Part shown: piece by piece, positions 16,302-23,657 of the stretch
Layout of the letters: every line of letters begins with the position of its first letter
Position numbering within the stretch: position 1 is the first letter of the stretch
Assembly: GCA_023422005.1 (NCBI GenBank)
Contig: JAEZSC010000022.1
Location: forward strand, 1-34,104
DNA length: 34,104 bases
From: Bacillota bacterium
GTDB lineage: Bacteria; Bacillota; Clostridia; Christensenellales; UMGS416
Direction of reading: 5' to 3'
Program-made: the position numbers and the translations under genes
The notes under the pieces: generated by a model
Seen by the model: the letters and a program-made list of their open reading frames with translations, nothing else
The model's database searches: none
Told to the model about the DNA's origin: nothing

Positions 16302-17648
16302 ATGGTAAGGGACAAGGCGTTTTACGGGACACTGGCGAAGATTGCGCTGCCAGTGGCCTTTCAGAGCGTAATCGCTCTGTCGGTCAACATGATGGACAAC
16401 ATCATGGTGGGCAGCTTGGGCGAGATCAAGCTCTCCGGCGTGGCGCTGGCCAATCAGGTTACGATCTTTTTGACGTTCTTCATCCGCGGGGCTTCCGGCG
16501 GCGCGTCGGTGCTCATCAGCCAGTATTGGGGCAAGCGCGACATGGCCCGCATCAAGAGCGTGTTCGGCATCGTGTTCCAGCTGTGTCTGCTGATCACAGG
16601 AGTCGCCGTAACGGTCATACACTTGTTTCCCGGTGCGGTCATGGGCCTTTTCACCGATGACGGGCGCATCATCGCCGAGGGCACGGAGTTCATCCGCATC
16701 GTGTGCTTTTCCTATCTGCTCTATTGCGTCACCGACACCATGGTGGGCATGCTGCGCTGCGTTGAGGTCGTCAAGGTTTCGCTGTACATCGCCCTCATCA
16801 CGCTGGTGGTCAACACGTCCCTTGACTGGATTTTGATCTTTGGCAAGTTTGGCTTTCCGGCCATGGGCGTGCGGGGCGCGGCCATAGCCACGGTCATCGC
16901 CCGGGCCTGCGAACTGGTGTTCATACTGTGCTATGTGTTCCTCGTGGACAAGCGCCTGCGCCTGCGTGTGCGGGATCTGTTCATCGTGGAGCGCCAGCTG
17001 TACTTCGATTTCTTCCGCTATGGCCTGCCCATCCTGTTCGGCGATCTGCAGTGGGGCCTGGTGGGCACGTTCAAGGCCACGATCATCGGGCGGCTGGGTC
17101 CGGTCATGGTGGCGGCAAACAGCATGACCGAGGTCGTGCTGTCGCTGGGCGCGGTGTTCACCGGAGGCCTGGCCAACGCCGCCACCGTCGTCATCGGCAA
17201 GACCGTGGGCGTGGGCGATTACAAGAAGGCCCGGGAGTATTCCAACACGATACAGGTGATCTTCTTTGGCGTGGGGCTGCTCATGATGGGCTTGGTGTTT
17301 GCGCTGCGCTGGGCGCCGCTTTCGCTGTACCGCGTGAGCGGGGAGACCCGCGATCTGGCCATGACGCTGCTGGCCATCGGCGCGGTGACGATGGTGGGCA
17401 CGACCTATCACGCCGCGTGCTTCACCGGCATCAACCGCGGCGCCGGCGATGGCAAGTTCGTCTTCAAGGTGGACATGATCTGCGGCTGGCTGATCGTGCT
17501 GCCCAGTATGTTCCTGGCGGCCTTCGTGTTCCGCTGGCCCCTGCCCATTGTGTTTCTTTGCTCGCGCATCGACCAGTGCTTTAAATGGCTGATTGCGCTG
17601 CTGCGGCTGCGGGGCGACAAGTGGATTCGCAATGTGACGAGGGCATGA
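16302..17648 (+). CDS. MATE family multidrug efflux protein
   Basis: This 448-residue integral membrane protein is a probable cation-coupled exporter of the MATE (NorM/DinF-like) family. It has about twelve hydrophobic segments in two halves, with the family's N-terminal pattern: ALPVAFQSVIALSVNMMDNI, then an early MVGSLGE and SGVALANQ. The second half repeats the pattern (LPILFGDLQWGLVG, ANSMTEVVLSLG). A longer frame from 16263 is rejected because a -10 box lies inside it. The gene ends ATGA, its stop overlapping the start of the DUF2161 gene, so the two are translationally coupled. The substrate is unknown. Confidence 0.92.
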   Translation: MVRDKAFYGTLAKIALPVAFQSVIALSVNMMDNIMVGSLGEIKLSGVALANQVTIFLTFFIRGASGGASVLISQYWGKRDMARIKSVFGIVFQLCLLITGVAVTVIHLFPGAVMGLFTDDGRIIAEGTEFIRIVCFSYLLYCVTDTMVGMLRCVEVVKVSLYIALITLVVNTSLDWILIFGKFGFPAMGVRGAAIATVIARACELVFILCYVFLVDKRLRLRVRDLFIVERQLYFDFFRYGLPILFGDLQWGLVGTFKATIIGRLGPVMVAANSMTEVVLSLGAVFTGGLANAATVVIGKTVGVGDYKKAREYSNTIQVIFFGVGLLMMGLVFALRWAPLSLYRVSGETRDLAMTLLAIGAVTMVGTTYHAACFTGINRGAGDGKFVFKVDMICGWLIVLPSMFLAAFVFRWPLPIVFLCSRIDQCFKWLIALLRLRGDKWIRNVTRA

Positions 17649-18412
17649 TGGCAAAAGCAGCTCCTCAGAAGCGTAAACTCAAAGGCGGCTTCGCGCAGGA
17701 AAGCGATCTCTACCCTCCGGTTAAGGCTTACTTCCAGGCCCAGGGCTGGGATATGAAGGCCGAGGTGGCCCACTGCGACGCCGTGGCCATGAAGGACGGG
17801 GCGCTGCTGGCAGTGGAGCTCAAGCTGACGCTGAATTTGGACGTGGTGCTACAGGGCGTGGCCCGCCAGCGGGTTGCGGATCTTGTTTATCTGGCGGTGC
17901 CGGCTAAGGGCAAGACCATGGCCTCGCCGCGATGGGGGGACATCCTCTCCATGCTGCAGAGGCTCAACATAGGCCTGCTTGTCGTATCCTGCGGCCGAGC
18001 CGGTGCCGATGTGCAGGAGCTGCTGACACCCCAGGCCGGGCAGAAGGACCGGCAGCGTTCCACCCGACTGCGCAAGACCACGCTGCGGGAGTTCCAGGGC
18101 CGCCGCGGAGACCCCAACACCGGCGGCAGCACCCGCATGAAGCTGATGACCGCCTATCGCCAGGAGGCGCTGCGGCTGGCGGCGCTGCTGGAGGAGCTGG
18201 GCCCTTCCGCGGCCAAAGCACTCAAGCCCGAGGGTGAGACCTCCAGGCGCACCTATGTCATCCTAAAGTTGAATCATTACGGTTGGTTTGAATTTCAGGG
18301 CGGCGGTGTGTTTGGGCTGACCGAAGCCGGCCGCGAAGGCCTGCGCCGCTACGCCGGCGCCCTTGCGCTGCCGCCGGAGGATGAAGCCTTCGGCGGGACG
18401 ATAGAAGACTGA
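17645..18412 (+). CDS. DUF2161 family protein with PD-(D/E)XK nuclease-like core
   Basis: This 255-residue protein begins with a basic tail, then ESDLYPPVKAYF, typical of the DUF2161 family. The restriction-nuclease-like core is visible: D45 in HCDAVAM and E58-x-K60 in AVELK, followed by a hydrophobic strand (VADLVYLAVP). The C-terminal half looks like a helical/winged region (LREFQGRRGDPNTGG, then RRTYVILKLNHYGWFEFQ, GVFGLTEAGREGL), suggesting nucleic-acid binding. The start overlaps the MATE stop by four bases. The family's biological function is not known to me; nuclease activity is an inference from the D-ExK arrangement. Confidence 0.76.
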   Translation: MMAKAAPQKRKLKGGFAQESDLYPPVKAYFQAQGWDMKAEVAHCDAVAMKDGALLAVELKLTLNLDVVLQGVARQRVADLVYLAVPAKGKTMASPRWGDILSMLQRLNIGLLVVSCGRAGADVQELLTPQAGQKDRQRSTRLRKTTLREFQGRRGDPNTGGSTRMKLMTAYRQEALRLAALLEELGPSAAKALKPEGETSRRTYVILKLNHYGWFEFQGGGVFGLTEAGREGLRRYAGALALPPEDEAFGGTIED

Positions 18413-18452
18413 TACCAACTGCGGCCTGCGCCGCCTGATAACTGGTTGGGGC

Positions 18453-18480
18453 GCGGTTGCCGGTTCATACCGGCAACCGC
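18453..18480. terminator. Strong hairpin between convergent genes
   Basis: GCGGTTGCCGG pairs perfectly with CCGGCAACCGC around a six-base loop (TTCATA). It sits between the convergent DUF2161 and DeoR-type genes. No long T-run follows on either strand, so it is called from position and stem strength. Confidence 0.55.
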
Positions 18481-18488
18481 GTGCGGTA

Positions 18489-19268
18489 TCAGCCCTTGTC
18501 TGCCACGATTACCTTGACGCCCGTTTCCTCAATCTTGTTGAGCTCCTCTTCCACAGCATCCCAATCGGTGATCAGCGTATCGAACTTGTTGGCGTCGCAC
18601 ACCTTGATAAAAGCTTTGAAGCCGATTTTTTGATTGGGCATCATAAGAATCCTGTTTCTCGAGTTTTCTATGACTGCCCGCTGGAAGGTCGCCGTTTCGT
18701 CCGTTCCGTTGGAAAACCCGAAAGCGGAATCATACCCGCCGCCGGTCATCAGGCACACATCAAAATGCATGTTCTTCACAAAGGCCGTCGCGAAGCTGTC
18801 CACAAGCGATGTGGTGCCGTGCATCCTCATTTTGCCGCCGACAATATAGACCGTGACATTGTCCCAGTACTTCAGTTCCTCTGCCAGGGACACCGAGTTT
18901 ATAACCAGCGTATATTTGATGTCCCTGGGCAGATACTTGAGTATGATGAACCCGACCGACCCGCTGGTCAGGTATACAATATCGTTCTCTTTTACAAACT
19001 CCGCGCCTTTTTTGGCAATGGCCGCATAGTTGTCGTAGATCTCCATGTTCTTCGGGTCCCGGTGACGCGGCGGGCAAAATCCCACTTGCTGTATGGGTAT
19101 CGCTCCGCCATGGGTCCGCTTGAGAAGCCCCTTCTCCTCCAGTATCCTCAGATCCCTGCGGGCGGAGTCCACCGAAATGTCGAATTTGTCCTGTATCTCG
19201 CCGATGGAAATCCGGCCCTGCTCCTGCAGCAGTTTCAGAATCTCCTGATGCCGTTCCTCGATAAACAT
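18489..19268 (-). CDS. DeoR/GlpR family transcriptional regulator
   Basis: This is a 259-residue regulator. The N-terminal winged helix-turn-helix reads FIEERHQEILKLLQEQGRIS, then VDSARRDLRILEEKGLLKRT and HGGA, a textbook DeoR signature. The C-terminal domain is the ribose-5-phosphate-isomerase-like sugar-phosphate sensor (YLTSGSVGFIILKYL, LVINSVSLAEEL, CLMTGGGYDSAFGFSNG). Family members usually start at the M-x-x-E-R position, hence 19268; ATG 19283 is five codons longer and possible. The gene has a near-consensus promoter with phased GTTCAC repeats that may mediate autoregulation. The nearby alpha-galactosidase and sugar isomerase genes are possible targets, by inference only. Confidence 0.9.
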   Translation of the reverse strand: MFIEERHQEILKLLQEQGRISIGEIQDKFDISVDSARRDLRILEEKGLLKRTHGGAIPIQQVGFCPPRHRDPKNMEIYDNYAAIAKKGAEFVKENDIVYLTSGSVGFIILKYLPRDIKYTLVINSVSLAEELKYWDNVTVYIVGGKMRMHGTTSLVDSFATAFVKNMHFDVCLMTGGGYDSAFGFSNGTDETATFQRAVIENSRNRILMMPNQKIGFKAFIKVCDANKFDTLITDWDAVEEELNKIEETGVKVIVADKG

Positions 19269-19326
19269 GACGTGCACCACCATTTCTAGTTTGGAAGCCT
19301 CTGCGTGTCGACCCGCATTTCGCTTC

Positions 19327-19374
19327 GTTCACAATATATGATGAATGTTCACGGTTGTCAAGCTAAAACGTGAA
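19327..19374. promoter_or_regulatory. Candidate DeoR operator repeats
   Basis: GTTCAC occurs at 19327-19332 and 19347-19352, exactly 20 bp (two helical turns) apart, and the inverted form CGTGAA lies at 19369-19374. The first two copies flank the -10 box and the third lies just upstream of the -35 box, as expected for autorepression by a DeoR-type protein. Confidence 0.45.
19333..19361 (-). promoter_or_regulatory. Sigma-A promoter for the DeoR-type regulator
   Basis: On the minus strand, a perfect TTGACA (19361-19356) is 17 bases from TATATT (19338-19333). This is the best sigma-A promoter in the window. Confidence 0.82.
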
Positions 19375-19437
19375 TAAAAAAGGAAAACCGTTAACATGCA
19401 GGAACATCAACAAGGAGCTGTAAAGCAAAAGGGTGGT

Positions 19438-20229
19438 TTATTTCCTCTCGTTGGCCCATCGAATGACCCAGTCCATGTAAGCCAAAGCCACCTGGCGCCG
19501 GACGAAGGGTGAGGCGAACCGCGCCGGGCCGCCCAGCCGGGGGCGAAGCGCCTCCTGTAATATGGCATGCCACTTCGGTGGTGCGATGTTCAGCATGTAT
19601 TGCCCCGCGCCGGCTTTGCTGATCACGGCGCGCTCTCGCAGCGAATAGGCGATGCGGGACACGCCAAGCACGCCCCACTCCACCTGTGCGTTCCAAAGCA
19701 GACCGATGCCTTTGGGAGACCAAAGCCTGGCGCTGTCCCTGTGCCAGCGCCGCCAGTAGTCGTTCAGATTCTCCACCATCTGCGGGCATAGCGAATCCCA
19801 ACCGACCGGCGGCATCAGCGCCGCCGGCGGCAGCCCGCGCACAACCACGCCATACTCTCGCAGCACGTGGGCGTCCAGCGAGCCGGCGCGCCACGGGCAC
19901 ATGCCCACGATGCGACCATGGCGCAGCGCGGGTAGGGGCTCATCGCTCTCGCCCCGCAGCACGGTTTCGGTCACGAGCAAGCCGTCCAGGCCATGGCCCA
20001 GGCGGCGCTGCACCCGGCGGTGGGCGTGTTCCAGCGCCGCCTTCTGCGCCGGGTTCGGCCCGTGGGCCGCCACCGCCACAAAGTCGATGTCGCTGTGGCG
20101 GGGGTCAAAGGCGCCCAACGCCGCGGAACCGGTCACATAGAAGGCGGTCACAAAACCGGGCAGCGCCGCGTCTGCCTCATGAAGCCAAGAGGTCGTAGCG
20201 GCGGCCACGGCCTCGGGAAGATCGCTCAC
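19438..20229 (-). CDS. Nucleotidyltransferase with aminoglycoside adenylyltransferase-like C-terminal domain (DUF4111)
   Basis: This 263-residue protein has a Pol-beta-type nucleotidyltransferase site: TGSAALGAF at 33-41 followed by DPRHSDIDFVAV, with the metal-binding aspartates at 47 and 49. The C-terminal part (NLNDYWRRW, VEWGVLGVSRIAYSLRER, ISKAGAGQYML) resembles the helical domain of ANT(3'')/AadA-type enzymes. GTG 20229 is chosen because AAGGAGG lies just upstream; the in-frame ATG at 20289 has no such site. It could adenylylate an aminoglycoside or another small hydroxylated molecule; chromosomal relatives of this kind are often not real resistance genes, so a resistance phenotype should not be assumed. 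Confidence 0.8.
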   Translation of the reverse strand: MSDLPEAVAAATTSWLHEADAALPGFVTAFYVTGSAALGAFDPRHSDIDFVAVAAHGPNPAQKAALEHAHRRVQRRLGHGLDGLLVTETVLRGESDEPLPALRHGRIVGMCPWRAGSLDAHVLREYGVVVRGLPPAALMPPVGWDSLCPQMVENLNDYWRRWHRDSARLWSPKGIGLLWNAQVEWGVLGVSRIAYSLRERAVISKAGAGQYMLNIAPPKWHAILQEALRPRLGGPARFASPFVRRQVALAYMDWVIRWANERK

Positions 20230-20301
20230 AGGTGTCCTCCTTGCGGTTCGTGTCCTGGTAGCATTGTAGCGCGGCGCTGCCAGTTTCACAAGTCAGCCGG
20301 G

Positions 20302-21111
20302 CTACCCCGCAAACGCCATCAACTCCTGGTTGAACTTGTCCTTCTGGTCGCTGAACAGGCCGTGGCCGCTGTCCTCAAAGGGTACCAGCCGCGAACCGGC
20401 GATGCCCTGGTTCTGCGCCACGCCCAGCTGGAATTTGCACACCTGGTCGTGTATGCCGTGCATTATCAGCGTGGGCACGCGCACCGCCGCCATGTCGGCG
20501 AACATCGTCTCCTGCAGCCACGCGTAGGAAACCTGTATCGTGGACCAGCTGGCCGCCTGCAGACACATGTCCAGGAACCAGATTTTGAAGGCTTCTCCCT
20601 TGGGGTGGTAGAAGAACATGTCGTAGAAGTCCCAGATCATCTGCGGGCGGTTGTTATAGGTCTGCTGTATGATGGCCAGCACGTCCTGCTCCGTGAGGCC
20701 ATAGGGGAAGCCCGGCCGCTGGATCAGGCTGGGCGCCGCCGCCGCGCACAGCACCAGCTTGCCCACGCCGGCGCCGCCGTGGCGCGCCATATAGCGTATG
20801 GCCACGCCGCCCGCCGTGGAATGACTCAGCAGCGTCACGTTCTGCAAGCCCATGGCGTTTATCACAGCGCGCAGGTCGTCGGCGGTGCGGTTGTAGTCGT
20901 AGCCATAGAGGGGCTTGTCGGATTGCCCGAACCCCCGGGCATCCCAGGCGATGCAGCGGTAGCCCGCCTGCAGCAGCGCGTTGTATTGGTACTCGAAGCA
21001 TGCGTGGCTGGCCGGCCAGCCATGCATAAAGAAAATGGGGTTTTTGCCGCCGGGGTTCATGTCATTGACGTAGACGCGCACGTTGCGCTCCACCGGGATC
21101 ATATACTCCAT
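20302..21111 (-). CDS. Alpha/beta-fold hydrolase
   Basis: This 269-residue cytoplasmic hydrolase has a complete apparent catalytic triad: Ser98 in LLSHSTAGG (the nucleophile elbow, with Ser-His-Ser in place of the usual Gly-x-Ser), Asp222 in MHGIHDQVC, and His250 in EDSGHGLF. The oxyanion motif FFMHGWPAS is at about residue 27 and WDARGFGQSDKP at about 56, a pattern shared with haloperoxidase-like and epoxide hydrolase-like esterases. ATG 21111 is chosen; AGGAG lies 12 bases upstream, and the ATG at 21123 would have no spacing. The substrate is unknown. Confidence 0.87.
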   Translation of the reverse strand: MEYMIPVERNVRVYVNDMNPGGKNPIFFMHGWPASHACFEYQYNALLQAGYRCIAWDARGFGQSDKPLYGYDYNRTADDLRAVINAMGLQNVTLLSHSTAGGVAIRYMARHGGAGVGKLVLCAAAAPSLIQRPGFPYGLTEQDVLAIIQQTYNNRPQMIWDFYDMFFYHPKGEAFKIWFLDMCLQAASWSTIQVSYAWLQETMFADMAAVRVPTLIMHGIHDQVCKFQLGVAQNQGIAGSRLVPFEDSGHGLFSDQKDKFNQELMAFAG

Positions 21112-21230
21112 ATAAATTCGCATCTCCTGTTGATGGGTTATACTACAGTGTATTCCGTTCGGACGAATCAGTCCGGGCACAAAGGATGCACATATTTGTA
21201 CTGGGCTCAGCGTATCATGCGGTGGGGGCG

Positions 21231-21671
21231 ATGCGCGTGCCGTCACAGCAGGACACCGTGGAGCAGCGGCTCAAGCTCAATGTGTACCGCCGGGTCAAAA
21301 AGTTGAAGAAGCTCCGCCGCCGCATGCGGATGTGGGGCGTCGTGGAGGTGCTGGGCGTGGCCGCGGCCGCCTGGACGCTGACGACGCGTGTGCTGCTGAA
21401 CAACCTGCCCTTCTTTGCCGAGGGCGGCGTACTGTTTGGCGAGGGCTGGGCGCCGGTGCTGGCGGTGGTGGCGGCGGGAATCCTGGGGGTCATACTCTGC
21501 TCTGATCAATACAAGCGAGACAAGGAGAAATACAACCGTATACGCGCCGGCACCATCGCCCTAATGGAGGGTGCCGCGCCGGTGTGCGAGTGCAAATGGC
21601 TGCCCTGTGACTGTAAGGATGATCTGATTCGCCGTATGAAGGAGAAGTACGACATCAATCTGTCATATTGA
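21231..21671 (+). CDS. Small membrane protein of unknown function
   Basis: I do not recognise this family. The 146-residue protein has a very basic N-terminal helix (LKLNVYRRVKKLKKLRRRMR), two hydrophobic segments that look membrane-spanning (about 41-60 and 80-98), and a cytoplasmic-looking tail with four cysteines in CECKWLPCDCKDDLI. The positive-inside rule suggests both ends are cytoplasmic. The start is uncertain: ATG 21231 follows a GGTGGGGG stretch; an in-frame ATG at 21186 would add 15 residues but its AAAGG has no spacing. It is divergent from the alpha/beta hydrolase. The CECK..CDCK cluster could bind a metal; this is inference. Confidence 0.6.
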   Translation: MRVPSQQDTVEQRLKLNVYRRVKKLKKLRRRMRMWGVVEVLGVAAAAWTLTTRVLLNNLPFFAEGGVLFGEGWAPVLAVVAAGILGVILCSDQYKRDKEKYNRIRAGTIALMEGAAPVCECKWLPCDCKDDLIRRMKEKYDINLSY

Positions 21672-21678
21672 TTCGGAC

Positions 21679-21752
21679 GGGGGACTCTGTCCTCGGATGC
21701 ATAGGCGAGCAGCAGCCAAAGGCTGCGGCCAGCCCCCGCCGAGTCCACCCCC
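21679..21752 (+). repeat. Hairpin element sharing a module with repeat copy 3
   Basis: An outer stem GGACTC (21682-21687)/GAGTCC (21741-21746) encloses hairpin GCAGCC-AAA-GGCTGC (21712-21726). About 42 bases around this hairpin match the insert at 28334-28376 in the third repeat copy with about seven differences, two of them compensatory within the stem. It starts just after the stop of the membrane protein gene. Confidence 0.65.
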
Positions 21753-21784
21753 TGCTTTTGACTGCCTTCTTCTCCGATTTCGTT

Positions 21785-21818
21785 GCCTGCCGCCGCGCAT
21801 GTCGCCGGCAGGCCTTTT
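21785..21818 (+). terminator. Probable terminator downstream of the small membrane protein
   Basis: GCCTGCCG (21785-21792) pairs with CGGCAGGC (21806-21813), followed by CTTTT. It is preceded by the hairpin element and followed, within the same 400-base gene-free gap, by a second hairpin at 21904-21922. I see no gene in this gap. Confidence 0.5.
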
Positions 21819-21903
21819 GCGTCTATCCTCTCATACATTTTTATGGACAACGGTCGCCTGCGAGCAGGTTTTTCACATGCTCCTTTTTGGTTCATGTTTC
21901 CTT

Positions 21904-21922
21904 CGGCGGAATCAATCCGCCG
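21904..21922. other. Hairpin in the gene-free spacer
   Basis: CGGCGGA pairs perfectly with TCCGCCG around the loop ATCAA. It has no T-tail. It may be a regulatory or repeat-derived structure; no function is assigned. Confidence 0.4.
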
Positions 21923-22035
21923 TCGGCAATTGTTTATATTGTTCTGCCATTTAGGTAGCCTCATTAGCTTTCCATATGTCGCTTTAAAGCATGGATTTTG
22001 TCTTGCGCGGCCTTTCCTGCGGTGGGCGGCTGCCG

Positions 22036-22041
22036 TATAAT
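22036..22041 (+). promoter_or_regulatory. -10 box for the VOC/isomerase pair
   Basis: A perfect TATAAT followed by AAGGA lies 33 bases before ATG 22074. A matching -35 is not evident. The extended context GTATAATAAGGA is the same as at the -10 box at 77-82. Confidence 0.5.
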
Positions 22042-22073
22042 AAGGACGAGATCACACACAGGAGGATATGAAT

Positions 22074-22466
22074 ATGGCAGGCATCACGGGTCTTGCGCAC
22101 ATCGGTGTGCACGCTTACGACATGGACGCGTCTCTGGATTTCTACGTCAACAAGCTGGGCTTTGAGCTTTTCGAAAGCTGCGACTTGGGCGCCACGAAGC
22201 TGCGCTTCGTGCGGGCCGGCGGCTGCATCGTGGAGCTCATCAGCTCTCCCGGCGACAAGCAGTGGCCCAACGAGGGCGTCGTGGCCCACATCGCCATGGA
22301 AGTCCAGGATATCCGCGCCGTTGTGGCGGACTTAAAGGCCAAGGGCGTAACCTTCCGCACGCCGGACGTGGCGGTTATCCCGGCGCTGTTCCCCACCGGC
22401 AGCACCAACATCTTCTTCGACGGCCCCAACGGTGAAGCCCTGGAGCTCTATGAGTTCGTGTCCTGA
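22074..22466 (+). CDS. VOC (glyoxalase-like) family protein
   Basis: This 130-residue protein has the paired beta-alpha-beta-beta-beta modules of the vicinal oxygen chelate fold. It has LAHIGVHAYDMDASLDFYV at the start, a mid-protein second module (VVAHIAMEVQDI), and ends NIFFDGPNGEALELYEFV. The His in HIGV, the Glu in VELISS, the His in AHIAMEV and the terminal Glu are plausible metal ligands. ATG 22074 is preferred over ATG 22068 because the AGGAGG site is two bases from the first and eight from the second. It overlaps the next gene by 17 bases, so the two form an operon. The substrate is unknown. Confidence 0.88.
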   Translation: MAGITGLAHIGVHAYDMDASLDFYVNKLGFELFESCDLGATKLRFVRAGGCIVELISSPGDKQWPNEGVVAHIAMEVQDIRAVVADLKAKGVTFRTPDVAVIPALFPTGSTNIFFDGPNGEALELYEFVS

Positions 22467-23226
22467 AAAGGCCGGCATAGGCCTGCAGCTCTATTCGCTC
22501 AAGCATGCGGTGCAGCGCGATTTGATCGGGGCTTTGCGGCAGGCCCGGCAGGCCGGTGTGGACGGCGTGGAGTTCGCCGGCACCCAAGGCCGCACCGCCC
22601 GGGAGCTGCGCGCCGTGCTTGGAGACTTAGGGCTTAAGGCCATCGGCAGCCACGTGGATTGGCCCACGCTGGGCGAAGGCCGTGACCGGCTGGCCCGCGC
22701 CATCGAATATGGCGTGGAACTGGGCCAGCAGTACATCGTGTGCCCCAGCCTACCCTGGTCCATGACCGACAGCCGCGATGCTTGGCTGCGCACGGCGGAG
22801 CTCTTCGAGCGCATCGGCAAGCAGGTGGCCGATGCGGGCATGAAGTTCGCCTTTCACAACCACAGCATCGAACTGGAGACCCACGACGGCGAGCCGGGCC
22901 TGGGCATCCTCTACCGCCACGCAGACCCGCGCTGGGTGCGCATGGAGCTGGACACCGGTTGGTGCGACGTGACTGGCCTTGTGCGCTCGGTGGATTTTCT
23001 GCGCGAGCACGCTGCCCATGCCGAGTTGCTGCACATCAAGGAAATCACCGCCGTGGGGGACCCCACGGCCCGCGTGCTGGGCCAGGGGGCCATGGATTGG
23101 CCGGCGATTTGCGCGCTGGGGCAGAACATGGGCGTGCCGTGGTACATCGTGGAGCATGAAGGAGATGAAGACGATCCTTTGCAGGCCATCACCGAGGGCG
23201 TGTCCTATCTGCGCGGTCTGCTTTAG
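22450..23226 (+). CDS. Sugar phosphate isomerase/epimerase-like TIM barrel protein
   Basis: This 258-residue protein belongs to the xylose-isomerase-like TIM barrel superfamily. Supporting segments are IGLQLYSLKHAVQRD near the start, GVDGVEFAG, the FAFHNHSIELE motif mid-protein with metal-type His and Glu ligands, MELDTGWCDVTG, LLHIKEI, and a late WYIVEHEGDEDD. These match the family usually annotated as sugar phosphate isomerase/epimerase. ATG 22450 lies inside the VOC gene with GGAG five bases upstream, giving translational coupling. The neighbouring GH4 alpha-galactosidase suggests a sugar substrate, but which one cannot be told. Confidence 0.88.
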   Translation: MSSCPEKAGIGLQLYSLKHAVQRDLIGALRQARQAGVDGVEFAGTQGRTARELRAVLGDLGLKAIGSHVDWPTLGEGRDRLARAIEYGVELGQQYIVCPSLPWSMTDSRDAWLRTAELFERIGKQVADAGMKFAFHNHSIELETHDGEPGLGILYRHADPRWVRMELDTGWCDVTGLVRSVDFLREHAAHAELLHIKEITAVGDPTARVLGQGAMDWPAICALGQNMGVPWYIVEHEGDEDDPLQAITEGVSYLRGLL

Positions 23227-23236
23227 ACAGCCGAGA

Positions 23237-23257
23237 GGCGCGGCCAACAGCCGCGCC
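23237..23257. terminator. Hairpin between convergent genes
   Basis: GGCGCGG pairs with CCGCGCC around a seven-base loop, 11 bases after the isomerase stop. The T-tract is weak (CCCGCTTATG). It lies between convergent genes, so it could serve either. Confidence 0.5.
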
Positions 23258-23291
23258 CCGCTTATGTAGATCTGCGGAATTGCTTTATCGC

Positions 23292-23567
23292 TTAGCAGTT
23301 GTTGTTGGGCACGTCGCAGCAGTTGTTGTTATTGCCGGAGAACAGAAGCAGGATGACGATGATGATCCAGATCCAATCGCCGCCGAAGCCATTGTTGCAG
23401 CAGTCATCCTTGCCGTTGTTGCAGTTGTTGCCGAACAGGCCTCCCAGGAACCCGTTGTTATTGTTGCAGAACAGCAGCAGGATGATGATGATGATCCAGA
23501 TGAACCCGCCGTCATCGTTGTTGCAGCTGTTGCTGCAGTCTTTGTTTCCACCAAAGAATGAGCCCAT
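23292..23567 (-). CDS. Asn/Cys-rich small membrane protein with internal duplication
   Basis: This 91-residue protein of low complexity is made of two copies of one unit: a cysteine/asparagine/glycine-rich stretch, then a very hydrophobic stretch led by tryptophan (GGFIWIIIIILLLF; GGDWIWIIIVILLLF), then an NNNN run. The DNA shows the duplication as well (about 23340-23380 and 23471-23511). It is a real gene rather than chance: ATG 23567 has an excellent GAGGAGG site at ideal spacing. The two hydrophobic stretches may cross the membrane or assemble into a sheet. Small Cys/Asn/Gly-rich proteins with a similar look occur in Clostridia, but I know no assigned function. It is divergent from the alpha-galactosidase. 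Confidence 0.76.
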   Translation of the reverse strand: MGSFFGGNKDCSNSCNNDDGGFIWIIIIILLLFCNNNNGFLGGLFGNNCNNGKDDCCNNGFGGDWIWIIIVILLLFSGNNNNCCDVPNNNC

Positions 23568-23657
23568 GTATTCAACCTCCTCACCATTGGGATGGGTGTA
23601 CTGCAGTATACGCGCCCCGGGTGTGGTGGGTTACAAGACGAGAATGGAGGATTGACC

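Noticed and set aside
19438..20229. Calling the nucleotidyltransferase an antibiotic-resistance gene
   Set aside because: Only the fold and domain order match AadA-like enzymes; there is no mobile context and close identity to a known resistance enzyme cannot be claimed.
23300..23520. Regular triplet repeats that could be a CRISPR array or microsatellite
   Set aside because: There are no equal-length repeats with unique spacers; the pattern comes from Asn, Cys and Ile codons of the gene on the minus strand.
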